Shown here piece after piece: positions 52,685 to 61,529 of a stretch of 64,000 nt of DNA. Numbering within the stretch: the first letter of the stretch is position 1; each line of letters opens with the position of its first letter. The translations under genes were made by a program, and so were the position numbers. The DNA is from Streptomyces sp. NBC_01231 (lineage in GTDB: Bacteria; Actinomycetota; Actinomycetes; Streptomycetales; Streptomycetaceae): assembly GCA_035999765.1 (NCBI GenBank), contig CP108521.1:7192001-7256000 (forward strand), written 5' to 3'. The notes under the pieces are model-generated. The model had not been told where the DNA came from, ran no database searches, and worked only from the letters and a program-made list of their open reading frames with translations.

Positions 52685-52732
52685 GGGGAGCACGGGGGCA
52701 GGGGAGCAGGGGAGCAGGGGAGCAGGGGAGCA
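52685..52732 (+). repeat. 8-bp minisatellite (GGGGAGCA) after pucR
   Basis: Six 8-nt units: GGGGAGCA (52685-52692), a variant CGGGGGCA (52693-52700), then four exact GGGGAGCA copies (52701-52732). It lies 14 nt after the pucR stop, in the gap before the next gene. Confidence 0.93.
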
Positions 52733-52933
52733 GGGGGCCGGCGTGTGAGGTCGGAGGAAGAGGTCGGGGCGGGAGGCGTCGGAGGTCGGAGCAGGACCTC
52801 ACCCACCCTGCCGAAGTGGAGTGCCGCCGAGTCCCATCACTCCACCCCGGCCAAGCGCCGCCCACCCACCCTCGCCCTACCGTGGTACGCACCGCACCAC
52901 CCACCCCCAAACGCGAAGGGCCGGGACTCGTAC

Positions 52934-54394
52934 ATGCCCAACGACACTGTGGCGGCCACCCACGCCTTCTGGCTCGCCGGCCGCCAGGCCACCGGCGACG
53001 ACACCTTCGCGGTCACCTCCCCGTGGGACGGCCGTCTCGTCGGCGAGGTCGCCGTACCGACCGACGCCCAGATCGAAGAGGCCGTGGCCGCCGCGTACGC
53101 CGTCCGCGAGGACTTCGCCGCCACCCCGGCCCACGTACGCGCCGCCGCCCTCGACCACGTCAGCAGGCGGCTCGCCGAGCGCACCGAGGAGATCGCCCAG
53201 CTGATCTCCGGCGAGAACGGCAAGCCGCTCAAGTGGGCGCGCGGCGAGGTCGGGCGGGCCGTCTCCGTCTTCCGGTTCGCGGCCGAGGAGGCCCGCCGGT
53301 TCAACGGCGGCGAGGCCCAGCGGCTCGACACCGACGCCGGCGGCCAGGGGCGCCTCGCCCTCACCCGGCGCTTCCCGAAGGGCGTCGTGCTCGGCATCGC
53401 GCCCTTCAACTTCCCGCTCAACCTGTGCGCCCACAAGATCGCCCCGGCCATCGCCGCCGGCGCGCCGATCATCCTGAAGCCGGCGCCCGCCACCCCGCTC
53501 TCCGGCCTGGTCATCGGCGAACTGCTGGCGGAGACGGACCTCCCGGCCGGTTCCTGGAGCGTCCTGCCCGTCCCGAACGACCGGATGCCCGCCCTCGTCC
53601 AGGACGAGCGGCTCCCCGTGATCTCCTTCACCGGTTCCGAGAAGGTCGGCTACGCGATCATGGACTCGGTGCCCCGCAAGCACTGCACCCTGGAGCTGGG
53701 CGGCAACGGCGCCGCCGTCGTCCTCGGCGACTACGCCTCCGACGCCGACCTCGACTGGGCCGCCACCCGTATCGCCACCTTCTCCAACTACCAGGGCGGC
53801 CAGTCCTGCATCTCCGTGCAGCGGGTGATCGCGGACGCCTCCGTGTACGACCGGCTCCTGCCGCGTGTCGTCGCCGCCGTCGAGGCCCAGGTCACCGGTG
53901 ACCCGGGCGACGACAAGACCGACGTCGGGCCACTGGTCAGCGAGGACGCGGCGAAGCGGGTCGAGGCGTGGGTGCGGGAGGCCGTCGAGGCAGGGGCCAA
54001 GCTCCTCACCGGCGGCGAGCGGGACGGCGCCTCCTACGCGCCGACCGTCCTGACCGACGTACCGGCCGACACGACCATCTCCTGCGAGGAGGTGTTCGGA
54101 CCCGTCCTCACGGTGCGGAAGGTGGACGGGGAGGCGGAGGCCTTCGCCGCCGTCAACGACTCCAAGTACGGCCTCCAGGCGGGCGTGTTCACCCACGACC
54201 TCCAGACAGCTTTCCGCGCCCACCGCGCGCTGGAGGTCGGAGGTGTCGTCATCGGCGACGTGCCGTCCTACCGCGCCGACCAGATGCCGTACGGCGGCGC
54301 CAAGCAGTCCGGGGTGGGCCGCGAGGGCGTGAAGTTCGCGATGGACGACTACACGTACGAGCGGGTCCTGGTGCTGACAGGCCTCGCGCTCTGA
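52934..54394 (+). CDS. NAD(P)-dependent aldehyde dehydrogenase, possible succinate-semialdehyde dehydrogenase
   Basis: A 486-residue aldehyde dehydrogenase. The catalytic Cys is in YQGGQSCISVQRVIAD, the general base Glu in HCTLELGGNGAAVVLGD, and the cofactor site in GIAPFNFPLNLCAHKIAPAI. The sequence differs from the two PatD-type genes and is closer to the group with QSC rather than QDC at the active site (lactaldehyde, methylglyoxal and semialdehyde dehydrogenases). With PucR and gabT next to it, succinate semialdehyde to succinate is the simplest role. The start ATG 52934 has only a weak GGGAC upstream. Confidence 0.88.
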   Translation: MPNDTVAATHAFWLAGRQATGDDTFAVTSPWDGRLVGEVAVPTDAQIEEAVAAAYAVREDFAATPAHVRAAALDHVSRRLAERTEEIAQLISGENGKPLKWARGEVGRAVSVFRFAAEEARRFNGGEAQRLDTDAGGQGRLALTRRFPKGVVLGIAPFNFPLNLCAHKIAPAIAAGAPIILKPAPATPLSGLVIGELLAETDLPAGSWSVLPVPNDRMPALVQDERLPVISFTGSEKVGYAIMDSVPRKHCTLELGGNGAAVVLGDYASDADLDWAATRIATFSNYQGGQSCISVQRVIADASVYDRLLPRVVAAVEAQVTGDPGDDKTDVGPLVSEDAAKRVEAWVREAVEAGAKLLTGGERDGASYAPTVLTDVPADTTISCEEVFGPVLTVRKVDGEAEAFAAVNDSKYGLQAGVFTHDLQTAFRAHRALEVGGVVIGDVPSYRADQMPYGGAKQSGVGREGVKFAMDDYTYERVLVLTGLAL

Positions 54395-54397
54395 GTC

Positions 54398-54463
54398 GAG
54401 CCGTGGACCGAGTCGTGACCTGAGCCGTGGCCCGAGTCGTGATCTGCGCCGTGGTCTGAGTAC
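54398..54463 (+). repeat. 24-nt tandem repeat downstream of the aldehyde dehydrogenase gene
   Basis: GAGCCGTGGACCGAGTCGTG plus ACCT (54398-54421) is followed by a copy with two substitutions (54422-54445) and a partial third (54446-54463, GCGCCGTGGTCTGAGTAC). About 2.7 units. It is placed between the stop codon and the terminator. Confidence 0.85.
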
Positions 54464-54474
54464 ATGGGCTGACG

Positions 54475-54514
54475 AAGGGGCCCGGCACCGATGTCTTCCG
54501 GTGCCGGGCCCCTT
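54475..54514. terminator. Bidirectional terminator between the aldehyde dehydrogenase and GH3 genes
   Basis: AAGGGGCCCGGCACCG (54475-54490) is perfectly complementary to CGGTGCCGGGCCCCTT (54499-54514) with an 8-nt loop, between two convergent genes. It is one of the strongest hairpins in the window. Confidence 0.92.
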
Positions 54515-54539
54515 CTCTGTGCCGGCTTCCTCCGGACCC

Positions 54540-57419
54540 TCAACCGGAGAAGCCGACGTGCGCGAGCCGCAGAGCGCCGCGCAGTCCGATGTGGACGTCC
54601 CGTACGCCCTCCGCGGTCATCGCGGCGTCGAGGGTGGTGTAGTCGTAGGGGCCGCTCCCGGGCGCGTCCGCCGTGAGGACGGCCCGTGCCGGGCCGCCGT
54701 CGAGGGAGATCTCCACCGTGCCCTCACCCGCCACCGACACACTCACCGCCGTCGCTCCGGCGCCGAAGTCGCAGGAGCGGTAGACCAGTTCAGCGGTCCG
54801 GCCCGGTGCCGCCGTCACCGCGTCGCCCCGAGCCTTCGTGCGGTCGACGATGTCCACGCCGCTCTGCTCGTCGAAGTCGGCCGCGTCCAGGCCGTGTTCG
54901 AGTACGGCACGCGGGGTGGTGGGCTCGCCGTCGAGCAGCACCGTCGTACGCAGGCGGACATCCTCGCTGGAAGCGCCGGCCATGAGCTCGTACGAACCCG
55001 GCTCCAGGCGTGGGCGGCTCTGCGCCACGTCCCAGAACTCCAAGGCGGACAGGGGGACTTCGAAGGAGAGTTCCGTCCGTTCGCCGGGTGCGAGTGTCAC
55101 CCGGCGCTGCGCCACCAGTTGGCGGCGCGGGCGGGGGACCGAGGGGTCCGTGGCGCGGATGTAGAGCTGGGGCACCTCGTCGGCCGTCACATCACCGGTG
55201 TTCGTGATCGCGAAGGAGACGTGCAGGGCCTCGGCGGCGAGCCGCACCGCCAGATCGCCGTAGGAGAAGGTCGCGTACGACAGTCCGTGGCCGAACGGGA
55301 ACAGCGGGGTGCCCTCGAAGTAGAGGTACGTCTGGCGGCTGCCGATCACGTCGTAGTCGAGGAGGGCGGGCAGGTCGGCGTCGTCGGCGTACCAGGTCTG
55401 CGGGAGCCGGCCCGCGGGTGAGACGTCGCCGGCCAGCACCCGGGCCAGCGCGGTGCCGGCCGCCTGGCCGCCGTGGGCCGTCCACAGAACGGCCGGCAGG
55501 GCCGCGGTGTCGACCGCGTACGGGTACGCCGAGGTCAGCGCGAGCACGGTGTCCGGGTTCGCCGCGCGGGCGGCGCGCAGCAGCCGCTCCTGCTGGGCGG
55601 GCAGCCGCAGCGTCGTGCGGTCCTCGGTCTCGCGGCCGTTGATGTGCGGATCGTTGCCCGCGACCACCACCACCACGTCGGCCTCCGCTGTGACCCGGGT
55701 CACTGCGTCCTCGCCGCGTTCGACGACGATGACCTCGAACGTTTCCGGATTCCCGTCGGCAACCCTTACTCCGTCGGCGGCGACCGACACATGGCGACCC
55801 GTACCGATGTGCCTGAGGAGGTGACCGTTCCCATGAGGTTCCTGGGGTTCCTGGGGTTCCGATTGCCGCTCCCCGCGCGGTTCCCACCGGAACGTCTCCT
55901 GGACGATCCAGCCTCCCGGCTGGTCGGCGGAGGCGCGCAGCCGGCCGTCCTCGGCGACCGAGACATAGCGGCCGTCGGGCGCGCGCAGGGTCAGCACGCC
56001 CTCGCCCCAGTCGACGAGCGCGAACTCGGTGCCGACCGCGTCGGTGGTGAGCGGGGGCAGGTCCGTGCGGCCGGCGAGCAGCGCCGGGTCCAGGGCGCCC
56101 TCGGCGCCGCGCACCTCGTCGGAGACGCCCTCGGCCTCGGGCACATGCAGAAACGTGCCGTCGGAGGTCTTCAGCAGGACCCGGTCCACGCCCTCCGCGA
56201 ACTCCACGCGCTCGGCGCCGAACCGCTCGTACAGGCCCTCCAGCGGGGTCGAGCGGTGGATGAGGGTGCCGCTGTACCAGTCGAGCTTGCACTCGTCGGC
56301 GAGCAGACCGACCACGGCGATCCGGGTGTCCGGGGCCAGCGGCAGCACGCCGTCGTTCTTCAGCAGCACGACCGCCTGCTCGGCGGCCTCCTGGGCGAGC
56401 GCCCGGTGCTCCGGCGTGTCGAAGTCGCGGGTGTCCGCGTGCGGGTCGTCGTGCGGGTCGAACTCGCCGAGCCGGAAGCGGACCGAGAGCTGTCGGCGCA
56501 CGGCCGTGTCGATGTCGGCCTCGGTCAACAGGCCCCGCTCCAGGGCGCCTTGGATCCGTCGGACGATCTGCGAACTGTCCGTGCCGTGGTCGGTGAAGCT
56601 GTCGACGCCGGCGAGCAGCGAGGCCGCGGTGGCCTCCTCGTGGGTGTCGAAGTAGTGCTCGGAGTCGACCAGGTTGGTGGGCGCGCCCGCGTCCGAGCAG
56701 ACCAGCAGCTCCTCGTCGGTCCAGGCGCGCAGGTGATCGCGCAGATACGGCGAGACGTGGTTCGGTCGGCCGTTGACCAGGTTGTACGCCGGCATCACCC
56801 CGGCCGTGGCGCCCGCCTCGACCGTCTCGCGGAACGCCCGCAGGTCGTACTCGTGCAGGACCCGCGGACGGACCGAGCTCGACGTGGTGGCGCGGTCCGT
56901 CTCGTTGTTGTGCGCGAGCCAGTGCTTGAGGACCGGCGCGGTGCGCCAGTACGTCGGATGGTCGCCGCGCAGGCCACGCGTGTACGCGGTGGCGATGGCC
57001 GAGGTGAGTTTCGGGTCCTCCGAGTAGCCCTCCTCGTTACGGCCCCACAGCGGGTGCCGGAGCAGGTTCACCGTCGGCGCCCAGACGTTGAGGCCGACCC
57101 GGTCGTCGCGGGCGCGCATCGCGCGGGTCTCCTTGGCCACGGCCTCGCCGACCCGGCGTACGAGATCGGTGTTCCAGGTCGCGCCGAGGCCCACGGCCTG
57201 GGGGAACACCGTCGCCGGGCCCATCCACGCCACGCCGTGCAGTGCCTCCTGGCCGGTGCGGAAGGCGGCGAGGCCGAGCCGCTCGACGGCCGGGGTGAAC
57301 TGGTGCGGGAAGCCTGCCTTCTCGTCGAGGGTCAGCCGCGACAGCAGGTCGTCGATGCGCTTCGCGAACGGCAGGGCCGGATCGCGGAAAGGCGGCGTAG
57401 GCGGCGTTTGTGCGGTCAC
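54540..57419 (-). CDS. Glycoside hydrolase family 3 beta-glycosidase with inserted beta-trefoil-like region
   Basis: A 959-residue cytoplasmic GH3 enzyme (no signal peptide). The N-terminal TIM-barrel domain (~25-290) has the nucleophile Asp in LLVCSDAGAPTNLVD. The GH3 C-domain (~330-660) is interrupted around residues 395-530 by a stretch with two RYVSVAEDGR/RHVSVAADGV repeats typical of beta-trefoil (fascin-like) folds. A fibronectin-like domain (APGERTELSFEVPLSALEFW) follows, and the end (GAGATAVSVSVAGEGTVEIS and on) resembles a CBM6/36-type binding domain. Specificity may be beta-glucosidase or xylosidase. The GTG start at 57419 has AAGGGGAA upstream and two LacI-type operators beyond it. 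Confidence 0.88.
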   Translation of the reverse strand: MTAQTPPTPPFRDPALPFAKRIDDLLSRLTLDEKAGFPHQFTPAVERLGLAAFRTGQEALHGVAWMGPATVFPQAVGLGATWNTDLVRRVGEAVAKETRAMRARDDRVGLNVWAPTVNLLRHPLWGRNEEGYSEDPKLTSAIATAYTRGLRGDHPTYWRTAPVLKHWLAHNNETDRATTSSSVRPRVLHEYDLRAFRETVEAGATAGVMPAYNLVNGRPNHVSPYLRDHLRAWTDEELLVCSDAGAPTNLVDSEHYFDTHEEATAASLLAGVDSFTDHGTDSSQIVRRIQGALERGLLTEADIDTAVRRQLSVRFRLGEFDPHDDPHADTRDFDTPEHRALAQEAAEQAVVLLKNDGVLPLAPDTRIAVVGLLADECKLDWYSGTLIHRSTPLEGLYERFGAERVEFAEGVDRVLLKTSDGTFLHVPEAEGVSDEVRGAEGALDPALLAGRTDLPPLTTDAVGTEFALVDWGEGVLTLRAPDGRYVSVAEDGRLRASADQPGGWIVQETFRWEPRGERQSEPQEPQEPHGNGHLLRHIGTGRHVSVAADGVRVADGNPETFEVIVVERGEDAVTRVTAEADVVVVVAGNDPHINGRETEDRTTLRLPAQQERLLRAARAANPDTVLALTSAYPYAVDTAALPAVLWTAHGGQAAGTALARVLAGDVSPAGRLPQTWYADDADLPALLDYDVIGSRQTYLYFEGTPLFPFGHGLSYATFSYGDLAVRLAAEALHVSFAITNTGDVTADEVPQLYIRATDPSVPRPRRQLVAQRRVTLAPGERTELSFEVPLSALEFWDVAQSRPRLEPGSYELMAGASSEDVRLRTTVLLDGEPTTPRAVLEHGLDAADFDEQSGVDIVDRTKARGDAVTAAPGRTAELVYRSCDFGAGATAVSVSVAGEGTVEISLDGGPARAVLTADAPGSGPYDYTTLDAAMTAEGVRDVHIGLRGALRLAHVGFSG

Positions 57420-57455
57420 GTGGGGTTCCCCTTGCGATGGAGCGGCAGTCGCTTT

Positions 57456-57467
57456 CGAAGCGCTTCG
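57456..57467. promoter_or_regulatory. LacI-type operator, GH3-proximal
   Basis: CGAAGCGCTTCG is a perfect 12-nt palindrome with the central GCGC/CG step typical of LacI/CebR-family operators (extended on the left by TT). It lies about 37 nt upstream of the GH3 start codon, where a bound repressor would block transcription. Confidence 0.8.
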
Positions 57468-57636
57468 ATGCTCATTGCGCGCGGGGGTGGGTGTCAAGAC
57501 ACCACGGGGCAACAAGTCCGACCCGCCGCCGACATTTCAAGTCGCGTAAGACCTCGGTTGTTTCCTCCACAGCAGGCAGGAATCTTGGGAACGACCCTTG
57601 TGCACCCCTGGGTGTTCACTTAACCTCGCAGCAACA

Positions 57637-57650
57637 TCGAAGCGCTTCGA
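57637..57650. promoter_or_regulatory. LacI-type operator, transporter-proximal
   Basis: TCGAAGCGCTTCGA is a perfect 14-nt palindrome that repeats the core of the GH3-side site. It lies 148 nt before the start of the sugar-binding protein gene. The identical core implies one regulator for both directions; its gene is not in the window. Confidence 0.8.
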
Positions 57651-57797
57651 CTATGTCGATCGCGAGGACTGCCCGCCGGACGGTGCGCAGGCCACCGAGG
57701 ATCAGAGAACCGCTTCGGCTCAGCCAGTTCCACTCAAGACACCGCAGCCGACGACTTCACCGCCGGGTGTCCTGGTGCGCCATGAAGGGTTGACGCA

Positions 57798-59492
57798 ATG
57801 ACGCCGAACGCCGCTTCCGACTCCTCCGCCCCCAGTCGGAGAAGCTTCCTCGCCTCCACGGCGGTCGCCGCCGCCGCGGTGGCGGGCGGGATGCCGCTGC
57901 TCTCCGCCTGCGGCGGTTCGGAGGGCGGGTCGCGCGAGGGGACCACGTCGGGCAAGGACGCGAAGAAGATCCTTCCGGCCTTCGTGGCGAGCAACGTGGT
58001 GACACCGGACATCCCGTCCAAGAACGGTTCGTCGATGGGCTTCACCGCCAAACTCGACGGTGCCGCCCTCAAGACCTCGGTCGCGAAGAAGCTGGGCAAG
58101 GGCGGCAAGGTCACCATCATGTCGCCGTTCTGGGGCTCCCCGCCCAAGGGGAACAACCCCTACTACACGTCGATGAACGACATGATCGGCGTCGACGTCC
58201 GGTGGCGGAACCAGGACGGCAACACCTACGACCAGAAGCTCGGCGCGGTCCTCGCCTCCAGCGATGTCCCGGACGTGGTCGTCGTCCCCAGCTGGAACAT
58301 GATGGGCAAGATACCCAGCGCCATCATCAGCAAGTTCGCCGACCTCGGCCCGTACCTGTCCGGGGACAAGGCCAAGGAGTACCCCAACCTCGCGGCGATC
58401 CCCAGCGACGCCTGGCAGCGCTCCATCTTCGGCGGCAAGCTGATGGGCCTGCCGCAGCCCGCCCCGTCCGTGCCGACCATCGTGCCCCTCTACCGCCAGG
58501 ACATCTTCGACAAGAAGGGCTACGAAGTCCCGCGGTCCGCCGCGGAGTTCATGGCCCTGTGCAAGGAGATCACCAACGCCCGGGCCAAGGTGTGGGCCTG
58601 CGGTGACATGAAGTGGACCGCGATGAACACCTTCGGGGTCCTCGGGGGCGGGGAGAAGCCGCTCTGGTGGAACCTGGTCGACGGCAAGCTGATCAACCGC
58701 CTCGAGACCCCGGAGTACCTCGAAGCCATCGAGTGGACGCGCAAGCTGTTCGCCGCGGGAGTCGTCCACCCCGACTTCGAGCTGGGCAAGAGCCAGGCGA
58801 CCGACCCGGCCCCCAAGTTCGCCGCCGGCGAGTTCCTGATCTGGAACAACAACATCGTCAACTGGTACGGCCAGCAGGCCTCCCAGGCCACCCAGAACCC
58901 CGACTTCAAGGTCTGGGGCATGGACATCTGGAACCACGACGGCGGTGACCCGACGCTGTACGCCCAGAACCCGGCCGGCATCTTCTCCTTCATCAGCAAG
59001 AAGGCCTCCGAGTCCGTCATCCGCGACGTGCTGGCCGTCGCCAACGTCACCGCGGCGCCGTACGGCACCAAGGAGTGGATGATGACCAACTACGGCGTCG
59101 AGGGCACGCACTACACGATCAAGAACGGCGTCCCCGTCAAGAACGACAAGGGCAACAACGAGGTTCTCAACGCCTACGTGATGGTGGCGAGCCCGGCGGC
59201 GACCACCGCCCACCCCGACCTGCCGGACGACACCAAGGCCATGGTCGAGTGGGAGCAGCGGATGGGCGCCTTCACCAAGAAGTCGTCCTTCTGGGGCCTG
59301 CAGATCACCGAGCCCTCCCGCTACACCAACCTCGCCAACGACTTCGAGCAGCTCGAGGACGACATCATCCGCGGGCACAAAAAGATCAGCGACATGCAGC
59401 AGGCCGTCTCCGACTGGAAGAGCAAGGGCGGCGACAAGCTGCGCGACTGGTACAAGAAGCTTCTCGACGAGAACGGCACGGCGGCGAGCTGA
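57798..59492 (+). CDS. Sugar ABC transporter substrate-binding lipoprotein (LplA-like)
   Basis: A 564-residue extracytoplasmic binding protein of the large LplA type used for oligosaccharides. A Tat-like signal SRRSFLASTAVAAAAVAGG ends in lipobox LSAC (about residues 35-38). Typical features are GKVTIMSPFWGSPPKGNNPY, KLGAVLASSDVPDVVVV and GEFLIWNNNIVNWYGQQ. ATG 57798 has GAAGGG upstream. The permeases follow; an ATPase is not encoded here, as is common for these importers, which share the MsiK ATPase in Streptomyces. Confidence 0.9.
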   Translation: MTPNAASDSSAPSRRSFLASTAVAAAAVAGGMPLLSACGGSEGGSREGTTSGKDAKKILPAFVASNVVTPDIPSKNGSSMGFTAKLDGAALKTSVAKKLGKGGKVTIMSPFWGSPPKGNNPYYTSMNDMIGVDVRWRNQDGNTYDQKLGAVLASSDVPDVVVVPSWNMMGKIPSAIISKFADLGPYLSGDKAKEYPNLAAIPSDAWQRSIFGGKLMGLPQPAPSVPTIVPLYRQDIFDKKGYEVPRSAAEFMALCKEITNARAKVWACGDMKWTAMNTFGVLGGGEKPLWWNLVDGKLINRLETPEYLEAIEWTRKLFAAGVVHPDFELGKSQATDPAPKFAAGEFLIWNNNIVNWYGQQASQATQNPDFKVWGMDIWNHDGGDPTLYAQNPAGIFSFISKKASESVIRDVLAVANVTAAPYGTKEWMMTNYGVEGTHYTIKNGVPVKNDKGNNEVLNAYVMVASPAATTAHPDLPDDTKAMVEWEQRMGAFTKKSSFWGLQITEPSRYTNLANDFEQLEDDIIRGHKKISDMQQAVSDWKSKGGDKLRDWYKKLLDENGTAAS

Positions 59493-59519
59493 CCGGGCTC
59501 TGAGGCGAGGAGAACGGCC

Positions 59520-60554
59520 GTGGCGAATAGCACGGTGCCTCGGAGCAGTGCCGAGGCCAGCACACCGGTGACAACCCCGGTGCCGTCCGCCGACGTCACC
59601 GGGGCCCAGAAGGAAGAGCGCTCGGGCAGACTGAGCCTGCGGCTCAGGTTCAGACGCGACCGTGTCCTGATCCTCATGACGCTGCCGGCCATCCTGCTGG
59701 TCCTGGTCTTCAACTACCTGCCGATCCTCGGCAACGTCGTCGCCTTCCAGGACTACGACCCCTACATCAGCGACAACGGCATCGTCTCCATCCTGCACAG
59801 TCCCTTCGTGGGCATGGAGAACTTCCAGCGGATCTTCGAGGACTCGGCCTTCTGGAACGCCGTCCAGAACACGCTGGTGCTGTTCTTCGTTCAGCTAGTG
59901 CTGTTCTTCCCGATCCCGGTCCTGCTCGCGCTGCTCATCAACAGCGTGGTCCGGCCCCGGATCCGGGCCGTGGCGCAGGCGGTTCTCTACCTGCCGCACT
60001 TCTTCTCCTGGGTGCTGGTCATCGCCGTCTTCCAGCAGATGTTCGGCGGCGCGGGGATGCTCTCCCAACTGCTCAGGCAGAACGGGCACGACGGCCTCAA
60101 CATCATGACCAACCCGGACACCTTCGCCTTCCTGATCACCGCGCAGAGCGTGTGGAAGGACGCCGGGTGGGGGATCATCGTCTTCCTCGCCGCGCTGGCC
60201 TCGGTGCCCACGGACATGTACGAGGCCGCCGCCATGGATGGCGCGGGACGCTGGCGCCGCATGTGGCACGTCACGCTTCCCGCGCTGCGTCCGGTGATCG
60301 CCCTCCTCCTCGTGCTGCGCGTCGGCGACGCCCTGACCGTCGGGTTCGAACAGATCCTGTTGCAACGCGACGGCGTCGGAACGGGCGCGGGGGAGGTCCT
60401 CGACACCTTCGTGTGGTGGAACGGCGTGCGCAACCAGGACTTCGGCTACGCGGCCGCCGCCGGTCTCATCAAGGGCGTGGTCAGCATCGGACTGGTCCTC
60501 GCAGCGAACAAGGTGGCCCATCTCATGGGCGAGCAGGGGGTGTACAAGAAGTGA
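59520..60554 (+). CDS. Sugar ABC transporter permease (LplB-like)
   Basis: A 344-residue permease with a ~55-residue polar N-terminus (PRSSAEASTPVTTPVPSADV) and six membrane helices from LMTLPAILLVLVFNYLPILG on. The EAA loop reads YEAAAMDGAGRWRRMWHVTL, and WWNGVRNQDFGYAAAAGLIK is characteristic of LplB. GTG 59520 has GAGGAGA upstream. It overlaps the following permease gene by 4 nt (GTGA). Confidence 0.92.
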   Translation: MANSTVPRSSAEASTPVTTPVPSADVTGAQKEERSGRLSLRLRFRRDRVLILMTLPAILLVLVFNYLPILGNVVAFQDYDPYISDNGIVSILHSPFVGMENFQRIFEDSAFWNAVQNTLVLFFVQLVLFFPIPVLLALLINSVVRPRIRAVAQAVLYLPHFFSWVLVIAVFQQMFGGAGMLSQLLRQNGHDGLNIMTNPDTFAFLITAQSVWKDAGWGIIVFLAALASVPTDMYEAAAMDGAGRWRRMWHVTLPALRPVIALLLVLRVGDALTVGFEQILLQRDGVGTGAGEVLDTFVWWNGVRNQDFGYAAAAGLIKGVVSIGLVLAANKVAHLMGEQGVYKK

Positions 60555-61510
60555 CGTCCGTGATGTGGGAGCCGAGCCAGGACACCGAGCCGGTACAGCA
60601 GAAGGCGCCCCGCTGGTGGGCCGCACCTTCGCGCCCGGCGTGGGAGGAAGAGCCCTCGAAGACCGGCCTCGCGGGCAAGGGCATCGCCCTGACGATCGCC
60701 TGCCTGGCGGTGGTCTTCCCGCTGTGGATCGTGATCGTCACCAGCCTGTCCTCGCGGAAGACCATCGACGAGGCGGGCGGCCTCGTGATGGTGCCCAAGG
60801 GCATCACCTTCATCGCCTACCAGGAACTGCTCAGCGGCGGCCAGGTCACCCGCGCCACCATCGTCAGCCTCCTCGTGACCCTGTTCGGCACGCTGTTCTC
60901 GATGACGGTGTCCGTCCTGTGCGCCTACGGACTGTCCCGCAGCGGATCCCTCGCCCACCGCGGGATCCTGATGACGCTGCTGGCGACCATGTTCTTCAGC
61001 GCCGGCCTCATCCCGACCTACCTGCTGGTGCAGTCCCTCGGCCTGACGGACAGCTATCTCGCGCTGATCCTGCCGAGCGCGCTGAGCGTCTTCAACATCC
61101 TGGTGCTGCGCAGCTTCTTCATGGGTATCTCGCAGGAACTCGTCGACGCCGCGCGCATCGACGGCGCCGGGGACTTCCGGATCCTGTGGCAGATCGTCAT
61201 GCCGCTGTCGCGGGCGGTCCTCGCGGTGATCACGCTGTTCTACGCCGTCGGGTACTGGAGCGCCTGGTTCAACGCGTCGATCTACCTGAACGACCAGGAC
61301 ATGATGCCGTTGCAGAACGTCATGATCCAACTGGTGCAGAAGCAGGAGGCGCCGGTGGGGCTCGGCCAGGCCATCAAGACCGGGCAGCTGTCGGGGCTGG
61401 CCATACAGATGGCGGTCATGGTGATGGCGCTTCTCCCGGTCGCCGTGCTGTCCCCCTTCGTCCAGAAGCACTTCAAGAAGGGCATGCTCACCGGCGCGGT
61501 GAAGGGCTGA
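60551..61510 (+). CDS. Sugar ABC transporter permease (LplC/YtcP-like)
   Basis: A 319-residue permease, second half of the oligosaccharide importer. Helices start at KGIALTIACLAVVFPLWIVI; the EAA loop is VDAARIDGAGDFRILWQIVM, and ASIYLNDQDMMPLQNVMIQL is typical of LplC. GTG 60551 overlaps the upstream stop; ATG 60563 is an alternative. Confidence 0.92.
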   Translation: MTSVMWEPSQDTEPVQQKAPRWWAAPSRPAWEEEPSKTGLAGKGIALTIACLAVVFPLWIVIVTSLSSRKTIDEAGGLVMVPKGITFIAYQELLSGGQVTRATIVSLLVTLFGTLFSMTVSVLCAYGLSRSGSLAHRGILMTLLATMFFSAGLIPTYLLVQSLGLTDSYLALILPSALSVFNILVLRSFFMGISQELVDAARIDGAGDFRILWQIVMPLSRAVLAVITLFYAVGYWSAWFNASIYLNDQDMMPLQNVMIQLVQKQEAPVGLGQAIKTGQLSGLAIQMAVMVMALLPVAVLSPFVQKHFKKGMLTGAVKG

Positions 61511-61529
61511 CCGTTCGCCCGATCAACGG

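Larger units (their letters stand above)
57420..57797. promoter_or_regulatory. Divergent promoter region of the glycan locus
   Basis: 378 nt without a gene, between the GH3 gene (minus) and the sugar-transporter genes (plus). It contains two identical 12-nt operator palindromes about 180 nt apart, one near each gene. The region 57530-57620 is comparatively AT-rich and should hold the plus-strand promoter. Confidence 0.7.

Noticed and set aside
55473..57623. 716-codon plus-strand frame opposite the GH3 gene
   Set aside because: Composition dominated by Val/Arg/Gly with no motifs; the GH3 domains on the minus strand explain the sequence.
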